From positions 21,202,379 through 21,266,378 of the forward strand of contig ML680053.1 of the NCBI GenBank assembly GCA_007922225.1: DNA of 64,000 bases. The letters are read 5' to 3'. Shown here piece by piece: positions 37,801 through 49,800 of this stretch; positions within the stretch are counted from its first letter, which is position 1, and each line of letters begins with the position of its first letter. Source of the stretch: Emydura subglobosa (Eukaryota; Chordata; Testudines; Chelidae). Both the position numbers and the translations under genes were made by a program. A model generated the notes under the pieces. The model was not told where the DNA came from. It ran no database searches and saw nothing but the letters and a program-made list of their open reading frames with translations.

Positions 37801-40800
37801 AATAATTCAAGATTGCTGCTGGCATTCACTTCACAGCTTGCCATGATGGACCGTCTTTACTGGGAAACAAGCACTGAGTGGTGATATCGCATTGTGATGC
37901 ATGTATGGGAAGATAAGCAGTGGCTGCAGAACTTTTGGATGCACAAATCCACCTTCCTGGAACTATATGTGGTGCTCACTCTAGCACTGCAGTGCAAGGC
38001 CACCAGAATGAGAGCTGCCCTTACTGTGGAAAAGCGAGTGGCAATTGCTGTGTGGAAGCTGGCAACTCCAGACTACTACCATTCAGTTGTGAATCAGTGT
38101 GGAGTTGAAAAGTTTACCATAGGGATTGCTATGCACGGCCATTAATCACTTCCTGCTGCGAAGGATATGACTCTTGGCAATGTGCACGAAATAATTGAAT
38201 GCTTTGTGGCAATGGGATTCTCTAACTGCAGTGGGGTGATAGATGGAATGCATATTCCAATTTTGACTCCTGATCATCTTGCAGTGTACATCAACCGAAA
38301 GGGCTACTTCTCTATGGTCTTGCAGGTGCTGGTGGATCACTGAGGCCATTTCACTGACATGCTGGGTATGTCATGATGCATATATCTTTCGGAACACTGG
38401 ACTGTATAGAAAGCTGCACGCTGGGACTTTCTTTCCAGAGCAGAAGATTCCAGTGGGGGATGTGGAAATGTCCATAGTTATCCTTGGGGATCCCACCTAC
38501 CCCTTGCTCCCATGGCTCATGAAACCTTATACTGGGAACCTGGACATCAGTAAGGAGTGCTTCAACTACAAACTCAGCAGGTGTGAATGACCATTGAATG
38601 TGCCTTTGGCTGATTAAAGGGCCAAGAGTTGTCTTTTTGGCTGGTTAGACCTCAGTGAGAAAATGGTCCCATGGTCTTTGCGGCCTGCTGCAGTCTTCAT
38701 AATATTTGCGAATCGAAGCAGGAAAAGTTTCTGCAGGGGTAGACCACTGAGTCTGATCAGCTAGCTACTGATTTTGAGCGGCCAGATACAAGGGCAATAA
38801 GAGGGGCACAGCGGGAAGTTATTTAAATCAGGGAGGCTTTGAAGGAGCATTTTGACAATGATTCCCAGTAATGTATCTTTATGTGATGCATTGGCCAGGC
38901 AATGTTTACTTCCCACCTTGAATTACCCTTATAGTACTTGCTTCCTGAGCGTTAATGGCAAGGAGCAAATATTCCTACCGATAGCCACTGTGTTTCAGTG
39001 TTGGCACTGAGTGATGTATGTATGTATGTATTTCACAAATAAAGATTCATTTAATTTAAAAGACTTAAGTTTGATAACAGGATCAAACACGAACTTTTGG
39101 TCAAAAAGGGGACATGACAAAGAAGAACAGTCTCATGGTTAGGGCTCTCACAGCTGAATGTAAGTCCAGCTTTCACTGGAAAACCAGTCCCTAGGCGTGG
39201 AGTGCATGGGGTACTGTGAGGGACCAGGAATACGTGAGGAATGTGGTGGGGAATTTGGGGAGGGCCTGGACTGGAGTTCTGTTGTGGTGGAGGGGCAGTC
39301 TGGAATGGATGCGCTCAAATTGAAGGTTAATGAGGGACTTCAACATCTCTGTCTGGCCCTCTAGGAGCTTTATCATCTGGTCCTGCCACTGTATCCTTTC
39401 CTGGCTATCTAGCCTGAGTCTCTCATTGATTGTCTCCCTCCACGCTTTTGTTTCGCTATGTGCTGCATCTGTTGACTGCAGCACTTTGCAAAACATATCC
39501 TCCTCATTCTTCCTGGGTCTGCACCTTATTCGGTGGAAGTGCTCCTCTGGTGTGGAGGAGTAGGTCCTCAAGGGCACATCTGCAGAAGACAAAGTAAAAC
39601 AATGAACAGAGACAGTATTGTGAGTGCGCTCACAGCTGTGAATCACAGAAGTTACATACATCTATTTCTCACTGTCCCTTGGCGAGTACACAGGTTGGTG
39701 CGAGTCCCAAATATAGTGAATTTGTGGTGGGAGGTAGGGAAGGGGAAATGGGCAAGAAGGGACAAAGGGTGGTTTGCAAAGGGGGTTAACCTCGGTAGAG
39801 GTTTGTAGAGTACCTACAGGAAAGTTTCCTAGAGAGCTCTGTGGAGGATTACTGAGACATTTTCATGTACATTAACAAACCTTTCCATCATGGCCCCCCT
39901 GCGTAAATGGGCGGGTTCTGTTCTTAATTTCCATCCCTTATCCCTCATGTACCATATAACAAAGTACATGAGAACTCAGTCCTCACTTTGCAGTATCAAA
40001 GCAAAATGAGCACTTACTGAAACTTTCCTGTCCTGCATCCTCCGTGCCAGCATGCTTGGACTGGCTAGACCCCTCCGGAGTGGAAATGAGATCCTGACTC
40101 ACTGCACCACCGGATGACCCTGCTGTGTGCTCCACATCATCCACCAGCTCCACTTCCTCATCCATCACTTCCTTGTCTGGGCTGAGTCTGATGGCTGCTG
40201 CCTCCAGTTCCCTTGAAGTATCCATGGGGCTCTTGGTGGTGGAGGTGGGGTCGCCACCAAGGGTGGAATGCAGCTCCTTATAGAAGCGGCATGTCTTTGT
40301 CACCACACCAGAGCGACGGTTGCCTCCCTTGCCTTCTGGTATGCCTGCTTCAGCTCCTTGATCTTAGCATGGCACCGCTGAGTGTCCCTCTCGGCTTCTT
40401 CTCATATACTTGCAATTAGCCCACAGTTATTGAAATTTCTCTAGCTGGTATGAAGCTGTGACTGCACAACTTCCTCTCCCCATATACTCAGCAGATCCAA
40501 TAGCTCCAGCGTGCTCTATTCAGGAGAGCATCTGGTGCATAAAGTTGGCATGCTCAACTGGGAAGATGCAGTGTGAACTGTGCACACCAAGCAAACAGGA
40601 AGAGGAATTAAAAAAATTCCCAGGCCTTTAAATGGGGGAGAGGCACATACCTGTGTACTTTCAGGGCAGCAGAGTTCAAACTGCTAACCATAGCAATCAT
40701 GATGGGCAATGTGGGACACCTTCTGGAGGCCAGTTAGGGTGACATAACCAAGCGCAGTGTCGACACTGACACTTTATCACTCTAACTATGTTGCAAAAAG

Positions 40801-43800
40801 TTCTATGCCACTTATTGAGCTGGTTTTATTTTGTTGGCATAGCAGGGGAGTTATATCAGCAGGAGGAGCATTCAAGTGACTTTTGTCGACAAAACTGTAG
40901 TATAGACAAGGCCTGAGTAACTTTCACAGATCTGAGGAAGAGCTCTGTGTAGCTTGAAAGCTTGTCTCTCTCTTCAACAGAAGTTAGTCCAGTAAAAGAT
41001 GTTACCTCACCCACCTTATGTCTGTAATATCCAGGAACTGACACTACTACACCAAAACAGCATACAATGGTATTTTATAGTGTCGAGGAAAAATAAAGTC
41101 ACACTGCTACATTTTAGAGTTGGATTGGGTGCAGCTTTAATTGTGACACACACACAATCACATAACCATAACTATGGGGAATACTATAGCCATAGGGAAA
41201 ACCCAGGTGGCTATAGGGAAGTCAAGCAGCATGTCTGGATGCTGGGCAAATGTACTTCCCCTGGCTACCAGATACAAAAGACTTATATAGGGGTTGCTTA
41301 GGTTCATTTACATGTTGATCGTATAGTGGAATTGGATTAACAGTTTATACTTAACAGGAAAGATAATCAATGCACAGTGGGGCACACCAGATGCCCTCAC
41401 AGGAACGCCCAATGAGTCACTTGAGTATACAACGTAGTTTTCAGGGACCCTGGCTCACACCCGAAGGTGGGTGGTGACACAATACTTGTTCAAATGCTAA
41501 TTTGCATGGAGTGAGTTTCTATGCGGCCAGTAAGACAAAGGGGGGCTGGTACTGGTACTTATCAAAACAGGAGATGTCAGTTTACAGACATCAAAAGGGT
41601 TAGAGTTCACAGAAGGAGTTTGCATTTAAATTGTGGTCCTGAGACATCAGGGATTTTAGCATCGTTATTTCAGTCTCAGTTTGGGGCATCCTGTCAATGA
41701 TTTAACCTGAGGGCTTCCATCAGAGTTCAGGCTACCCAGTTTCAGGCCAGGCCTTCTATAATCAATTCTATGATTAATTCTTTGATTCCACAATAGTATT
41801 CTAATTCCATGAGTTATTTCATACCTGACATACATAGAGATGAAATATTACCCTTATGACAATATATTGATTTTAATGCCAGGTTGAAATGGATCAAAAT
41901 TCTGGAATTTTCATCACTATGAATCCTGCTGGAAAAGGTTATGGAGGAAGACAAAAACTGCCTGATAACCTCAAACAGCTTTTTAGGCCAGTTGCTATGA
42001 CACGTCCAGACAACGAACTCATTGCAGAAGTTATTCTGTATTCAGAAGGTTTTAAAGAGGCTAAAACACTTGGCAGAAAGTTGGTGGCTATTTTTAATTT
42101 AGCCAGGTAAGCACATTTTGTTTCATTAATTACATTTCTGTCAATATAGACATTTTGTCTTTTGTAATCTATAATACTTTCCCCTTAGGTTATGTCATTT
42201 TATCTTCCTTCTGCTTCAGTCCATTCCATATTAAACCTTGACAAGATTTATATAGAGATCTTTTAAACATTCTTTCTGTAAGTTTACTGTTTTCTTTATG
42301 AAATGGACACTCCAAAAATCACCCTCAGACAGCTATGTACCAAAAACAGCATAGAGCTACTGTTTCATGCCTATAGTCTCCTTAAGCTGTTTATTTGTAT
42401 TAGAATGCTATCAAACACAATTCTCCAAAATTAGTTGAATTTTATTAAGTTGCACTGCTATATATTCAAGTAAAAATGTAAGAAAACAGGAATTGCAGTT
42501 CCCATCCCATGATGGGAAAGTACTGCTCTCTTAAGACCCTGGCTGTTTCCTTCTTCTCTGTTGGCATCTTGTATATACATGTAATTTTCTCTTAAATTGG
42601 TAATTAAAATATTAAAATTAATATTTTTAAAAGTTCATATATGGTACTTTTAGTAATTTCTTTCTGCAACACACACTTTGCTTGCCTTTTTTCTTTTCCT
42701 ACTTCCTATTTGTTTGTCTGAATGGGAGCACAGGTTATTTGCCTGAGTTTGCAGTGCCTCCATTAAAAGCATACACCTATGATTTTTTGGGGGAGTAACT
42801 GACATCCAAATAACTGCTATGGCACTTTTTCATTTGTGTGCATATTTAAAAAACCAAGGGATGGAACAAGGTCCTATTTATTATTATTATTTATTATTTA
42901 TTTATTATATGACTTTTGAAGAAACTGCCTCTCTGGAAGTTTGAAAACATGTAACTTCATGTATATCTATCTCTGAAATTCAAGAAAAATGTTTCTGTAT
43001 GTGGACAGTATATTATTTTCTAATGGCTCTGATTTTCAGAAAAATGTGAATTCCTCAGTAATCAACTACAATAAATACTAGAGTTGCAACTGTTACAACC
43101 TATTACAATATTAATATTTTTAAAACACAGGGAGCTTTTGACACCCCAGCAACACTATGACTGGGGCTTAAGAGCACTGAAGACTGCTCTGAGAGGATGT
43201 GGGAATCTCCTTCGTCACCTGAAGAAAAATGGAATGAAGGAAAAAAGTAAGATTGACTATGCCATGGATTTGTTCACATATGACCAATCAAGACATTATA
43301 TTGAAATAAATATCTACTCCATCTTGTTCATTCAAGTACCAAAAAGTTATATGCCCTGGAATTGTAGAAAGCCAGACTATTCAAAAGAAAGAAAAGCCTC
43401 TATGAAAGCCCTTCCTAATCAAAGCCTTCTCAAATTAAAATAAATAATGAAATTATCCATAGAAACTCAGTGCCCATAATTTGCAGAGTTGGCAAGTTGA
43501 AGAGAGCTCTTGCAAATGAGGTCTCGATTAATCTTGGCTATTATTTCTGTTTCTGACTAAATACTGCTAACATACTCCAGTGCAAAAAGTTGCTATTCCA
43601 GGGCAAACAGATACAAGTTGGAAGGTATAGATAGACAATGCCCATCATTCATTAGTGGTATTTTATTGGATGGGAATGTTGTGTATTTAAAAAAAGTGTG
43701 TTTGAATGGGCGGTCATTTTTCAGTCTGTGTATGTGTGAGTGTTGGGGTAGAGGTTTAGGATGGGTGAGGAGTTTAAATGTTTGGGACATCAATGTTGTT

Positions 43801-46800
43801 ACTTTTTTGTTGCTTTAAGAAATGTCAGATCTGCTCTGACTGCTCCTGGGATTATCAGAGACCGCTCTTGTTTTCCCATTAGATATAAAAAGCAAACAGC
43901 TAACATGCAACTCAACATAATCAACTTCAGGAATTCATCTGTCAGCTGAAAACACACAAACAGCATATTTAAGGCTACATCTCCTTCAAAGTTCCTCCTT
44001 TGCTGACTACTATCCAGTCAGGATAGAGAGCCCCCCACACATTAGGTCAAATAGAAATTCCCACAGTATATACTCAATCTGGCATGCATTATCATTTTCA
44101 AGAACCCAATTATATACAGAAGCTGAGATGGGTGCACTTTGAATCTGTCTTTTATAACCTAAGACTAAAATGTTCTGTTACTACTAATGCTAATTTCCTA
44201 CCTAAAGTTATAATCCTTTGGGATGCCAAAAAGCAGCCTGGCATGTTGCCACTATGACTTCAGATGGTGATATCTGAGCTGTGGAAATAAATGTAAACTG
44301 AATTTTTTTTTGCAGTTAATGAAAGCCATATTGTGGTCCAAGCTTTGCGCCTCAATACCATGTCAAAGCTTACATTTGCAGATTGTGCACGGTTTGATGC
44401 ATTGGTTAAAGATGTCTTCCCTGGCATTGATTTTAAGGATGTAGAATATGCTGAATTAACCACTGCTTTACAACAAGTCTTTGAGGAAGCCAATTTGGAA
44501 ATTATAAATACCCAGGTAAATATGAAATACAGGCCTAGATCAAATTTAGATATTCTGAATTAAGAGTCTGAGTGAAGCTTGTGTTGCTAATTTATTCATT
44601 TTGATTTAGTTACCATCAATCTTTAATGTTTATAATGTGAGCTCTTGATTTGCTTGAATACAGATTTTTTTTTTGCACCTTTGCTTCTGCAAGTGCAAGT
44701 TCCTAAAATAAATTTAAATTAAGGGAAGAGAATGACAGCATACAAAACCAAACAGGAATGTGTGAAATAGAGGTTAGCGAACAAGTTTGATTAGTTCTGT
44801 TACCCTCATGTAACTACTGCTTCTTTTTCCTATAGATCAAGAAGGCTTTGGAATTGTATGAACAGCTACGTCAGAGAATGGGTGTGGTTATTGTAGGTCC
44901 GAGTGGTGCAGGCAAATCAACCCTTTGGCAGATGTTAAGGATAGCACTTGGTAAAACTGGCAAAGCGGTGAAACATTATACCATGAATCCCAAAGCTATG
45001 CCTCGACATCAGTTACTGGGTCACATTGACGTGGATACCAGGGAGTGGTCTGATGGTGTGCTTACAAACAGTGCTCGACAAGTGGTACGGGAACCGCAAG
45101 GTATGTCTATCTAGAAGTCTGTGTCATGCTCAATTTACTGAAATAAACTTTTGTACTTTTGTTCACATTTTGATAATATGCTAACTTAAAATTGTTGAAA
45201 GTGGCCAGTGTAAGGTCAGAAAGGCTTATGGCAATACCATTGTCAAGAACATCCCTTTGTAATTTCAAAGTTAATGTAATATGAAAATAAATGGTATACA
45301 AATATGCACCAGAAGGTAAAGAATGTGAGTATTTAAAGAGTTTATACATAAGGTATATAAATCTAATAAATTATAATTGTCATAGAGAATGAAAAATGGT
45401 TAGAAATTTAGCAAGTATTTGTATTCTTCAAGTATTTCCATTGAATTTGTTGTTTTATATTTTTATTTGTAAATAGATGTTAACTCATGGATAATCTGTG
45501 ATGGTGACATCGACCCTGAGTGGATTGAGTCTTTGAATTCTGTACTGGATGACAATCGATTACTTACTATGCCCAGTGGAGAAAGAATTCAGTTTGGCCC
45601 AAATGTAAACTTTATATTTGAAACACATGATTTGAGTTGTGCCTCTCCTGCCACAATATCACGAATGGGAATGATCTTCCTCAGGTGAGGCACGAGGGCA
45701 TTTGAAATGTACATAACTTATTTATCACCATAAATATTTATTAACTTTCTAAAACCCTTTTGTGTGAACTGTGTTTGGCTGTGATAGGCTAGTGTATGAC
45801 TTTTAAAAATTATTCCTTCTTAACCAGCAATATAGTCCCTTTATAGCGTTTCAGCAACACATGTAAACATCTTTTAATTTATCTTGTTTTTCTTCTAGCT
45901 TTGCACCTTTTTATGCCTATTCATTAGTTTATTGATATTATCATAGAAATGTAAGGCTGGAAGGGACCTCAAGAGGTCATTGGGCCCAGCCCCCTGCACT
46001 GAGTCAGGACCAAATATACCTGGACTATCCCTGACAGGAGTTTGTCTAAGCTGTACTTAAAAACCTCCAATGATGGGGATTCAACAACCTTCCTTGGAAG
46101 CCTGTTGCAGAGTTTAATAACCCTTATAGTTAAAAGTTTTTCCTAATTGCTAACGTAAATATTCCTTGTTTCAGATTAAGCCCATTACTTCTTTTCCTAC
46201 CTTCAGTGTACATGGAAAACAATTGATCCCCATCCTCTTTATAACATTCCATAACATAAGTGAAAACTACCAGGTCTCCCCTCAGTCTTTTTTTTTTTCA
46301 AGATTAAATGTACCAAGTTTTTTAATCTTTCTTCATAGGTCAGGTTTTTAAACCTTTTTATAATTTTTGTTGCTCTCTTCTGGACTCTTTCCAGTTTCTT
46401 CACATCTTTCCTAAAATGTGGCACCTAGAATTGAACATAATACTCCAGCTGAGGTCTCACCAGTGCTGAGTAGAGCACAACAGTTACTGCTTCTGTCTTA
46501 CATACAACACGCCTGTTAATACACCACTGAATAACATTAGATTTTTTTGCAGCTGCATCACATTGTTGACTCGCATTCAATTTGTGATCCGTTCTACTAT
46601 ACCCATTAGCTCCTTTTCAGCAGTACTAGCCAGTTATTCCCCATTTTGTAGTTGTGCCTTTGATTCTTCTTTCTTGAATGTAGTCCTTTACATTTATCTT
46701 TATTTAATTTCATCTTTTTGATTTCAGACCAATTCTAATTTGCAAAGGTCATTTTGAATTCTAATCCTGTCCTCCAGAGTGCTTGCAAGTCCTCCCAGCC

Positions 46801-49800
46801 TGGTGTCATTTGCAAATTTTATAATTTTATAATTTTATAATTTCCACTCCATTGTCCAAGTCATTAATGAAAATATTGAATAGTACTGGACCTGGGACTG
46901 ACCCCTGCAGGACCCCACTAGATGCACCCTCCCAGTTTTAACAGTGAGCCATTGATAACTACTCTTTGATACCATCTTTCAATCAGTTGTGCACCGACAT
47001 TATAGTAATTTCATCTAGATCAGATTTCCCTACTTTACTTACGAGAATGTCATGTGGGATTATATCAAAATCCTTACTAAAAATCAAGATATATCATGTC
47101 TACTGCTTCTCCCCTTATCCACCAGACCAGTAACCCAGTCAAAGAAGGAAATTAGGTTGGTTTGGCATGATTTGTTCTTGACAAATCCATACTGGGTATT
47201 CCTTGTACCCCTGTAATCCTCCTGGTGCTTACAAATTGATTGTTTAATAATTTGTTCTAGTGTCTTTCCAGGTATCAAGGTGAGGCTGACCAGTCTAGCA
47301 TTATCTTTTTTAAGTTAATTTTTATGAATGGTATTTTATTTTATTTTATTATTATAAAACTGGTGAAAAGGTAGACCTTTGCAAATTAGAATTGAATTAA
47401 ATTGATTTAGGATTAGAATTGGTGTAGACCTTTGCAAATTAGAATTGGTCTGAAATCAAAAAGATGAAATTAAATAAAGATAAGTGTAAAGGACTACATT
47501 CAAGAAAGAAGAATCAAATGCACAACTACAAAATGGGGAATAACTGGCTAGTACTGCTGAAAAGGAGCTAATGGGTATAGTGGAATGGATCACAAATTGA
47601 ATGTGAGTCAACAATGTGATGCAGCTGCAAAAAAATCTTATGTTATTCACTGGTGTATTAACAGGCGTGTTGTATGTAAGACAGAAGCGGGAACTTTTAA
47701 AAAGTCTAAAAAGATACTCTATTTTTAGTTTGCATCTTTTTTCTCTTATCTTAAAGCCCTTTATTGAAGAGCGTAAATGTTCTTACCCTTTTTTTTATTT
47801 AAAGGCAAAATTAAATCTAGAAAGGTTAAATGACTTGCCTAAAGTTAGACAGTGGATCATAGGGAGAGCTGAGAACACAACCCATATCTCTTGACACAGT
47901 CATCCTGCTTGAGCCTTTAACTCATACCTCATCCTGTTGTCAGTTGTTGACTGTGGTGTGTGTTCCCCAAGTGTGTATGCTGTCTTAGTTCTGCGCAGAT
48001 AGCCAATATAGCAAATTGCAATTGGATTACCCAGTAAGACTAGAGATCCATTTCAGTCACGAAGGCACCAGGCCAGGTTTATTGCCGACGAAGCACGGTA
48101 AAAAGCGCCCTATCTGTGCTACAAGTACACTTAATATATGTATGCTTATGACAAGGGACTGGCTCAGTAAGCAGTGGGACTTCCTCACTCGGCCAGACAA
48201 AGATGCTTCTTCTGAGACCTTCTTTTATACACTGAGGCAAACAAGTTGTGTATTGCCTTTCTGACGTGTAGTTGCTAGGGATGTAAAATTTTGTTTAATT
48301 AATTATCCTTTTAAGCTTCTAAAAATAGAATGTTAAACATTAACTTACTTGTAGAAATAGGTGGGAGATGGTGGGGTGGCATCAGGTGGTGACAAGCTTC
48401 TTCTCCTGTTGGCTCATACCCACTGAACTTCTGCAAAGTGACCAGCTCTGCCGGCTGGGTGCTGGCAGCATCAGCGGTCTAGCTCTGGCAGAAGCTGATA
48501 GAGGGGAAAGGAGGCTGAGGTGGCCTGTCCATGAGGGCCTGGGTGTAGAGCTAACAGCTGCTGCCGGCTGGGTGCCTGCAGAGCCTGGGGAAGCAGCCAC
48601 ACAGCCCTCTCAGCAGTGTCAGCAGTCTAGCTCTGCCTGAGACTGCTGGAGGGAGGAGGATATGGAGGCGGCCTGTCTACGAGGGCCTGGGCACGCGGTT
48701 GCAGAGCCGCAGCTGGGCAGCTCTCGCTCAGCAGTGAGGCTCCCCCGAGGGCAATGTTTAAACTAATTATTAAACAGCAAGACCACTGCTTACCATTTAA
48801 GTGTTTAGCCACTTACATCCTTAGTAGTTTCCACCCTCTGACGTTGTGAGATATCACCCATTACATTGCACAGGATAGTCTGATCAAAACATATCTATCA
48901 TTTTATTAGAACATTTCTATCCATCATATTGTCATCTTGATCTAAAAGAGGGGTCAGTGTGTCCTCGCTATCTTTAAGGAGTGAGCTTGTACCATTCCTG
49001 GTATTGGGATGTTCTGATACCAGCTTTCTGGAATGTGCTTGCTGAATGTTCTGTGCCTAGTACTTTTTTAAGAATGTGCCAGTTCTTGCCAGTTTCTGTG
49101 AACTTGCATGCAGGTCTACAGCTTGCTAACTTTGTTTTATAACAGCAGGGCTTAACTGCTGTTTTAGCTCAGTCTTCAGGTCTCATCTCCGGGCTGTTTT
49201 ACTAGGCCTCATGTCTCAAGCTCTCACTTTCTAATACACATCCATTTGCATGGATATATGATATTTGTTTTAATCTGGAGTATGTCTTGTTCTAGTGATG
49301 AAGACACAGATCTTAATTCATTGCTAAAATCTTGGCTAAGAAACCAGCCTGAAGAATGCAGACATAATCTTGAAAATTGGATTGGGGACTATTTTGAAAA
49401 GGCTTTAAATTGGGTTCTAAAACAGGTGAGTAACTCAGAAAGTCTTAATAACTTTGCAGCTTTTATTCAAACTTATAAACTTGGTATAGACATCAGCCAG
49501 AATTTCTAAATGTGGTCTCTAAAGTTAGGCACCTACAATAAATTATTATTTAGGCATCTAAATAAGTGGTCTGATTCAAAGATGCTAACTTCCCAGAGCT
49601 CCTATTGACTAATCATGGATTTAGGTATCTAAATTTAGGCCTGTAAAATTTGAAAATTCTGGCCAAAATCCTTAACAGGAAGCATGTGCTTTGCTAGGCT
49701 TGGGGAAAATGTAACAACATTGTAAGTCATTAATAATTCTAATGAGGTGGGAACCTCTGCAATCTGTTCTTTGCAGAGATTTCCCTTCACTTGTGCTATC

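Larger units (their letters stand above)
37332..40913 (+). mobile_element. Harbinger (PIF/Harbinger) DNA transposon, 3.6 kb, inactive
   Basis: Terminal inverted repeats begin GGCCATGTCCACACTACAG and end CTGTAGTATAGACAAGGCC. The flanking trinucleotides are TTA (37329-37331) and TGA (40914-40916), a one-change version of the 3-bp T(N)A target duplication. Removing the element gives ATACTCTGAGTAAC, matching the mirrored copy (GGTACTCAGAGTGTC) in the left end of the Penelope-like element. It contains a DDE transposase remnant on the + strand and a Myb/SANT-like gene remnant on the - strand, the standard two-gene layout. Confidence 0.9.
36452..41025 (+). mobile_element. Penelope-like element with inverted LTR-like ends, split by Harbinger
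   Basis: The left end (36452-36630) reads, in reverse complement, like the right end: CTCTGAGTACCTTTCCCAGA, CCTGAGGAAGAGCTCTGTG, CAACAGAAGTTGGTCCAATA and AAAAGATATTACCTC. The right end is 37310-37331 joined to 40914-41025. Between them, + strand frames hold a decayed C-terminal region (36700-37320; [12 protein letters not shown], then a [20 protein letters not shown] region resembling a GIY-YIG endonuclease, then [17 protein letters not shown]). Inverted terminal copies and a GIY-YIG domain are characters of Penelope-like retroelements. No reverse transcriptase remains. Confidence 0.65.
46490..47687. repeat. 261-bp inverted repeat, about 97% identical, within CR1 copy D
   Basis: Arms 46490-46750 and 47427-47687 are the same length and align without gaps as reverse complements, with about seven substitutions. 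The spacer is 676 bp. The left arm is internal CR1 sequence in antisense; the right arm is the same stretch in sense. Both right-arm ends are internal to CR1, so it is not a separate LINE insertion. Confidence 0.9.

Noticed and set aside
37894..38590. A host HARBI1-like gene
   Set aside because: Several stops and frame breaks, and it lies between transposon termini with a target duplication.
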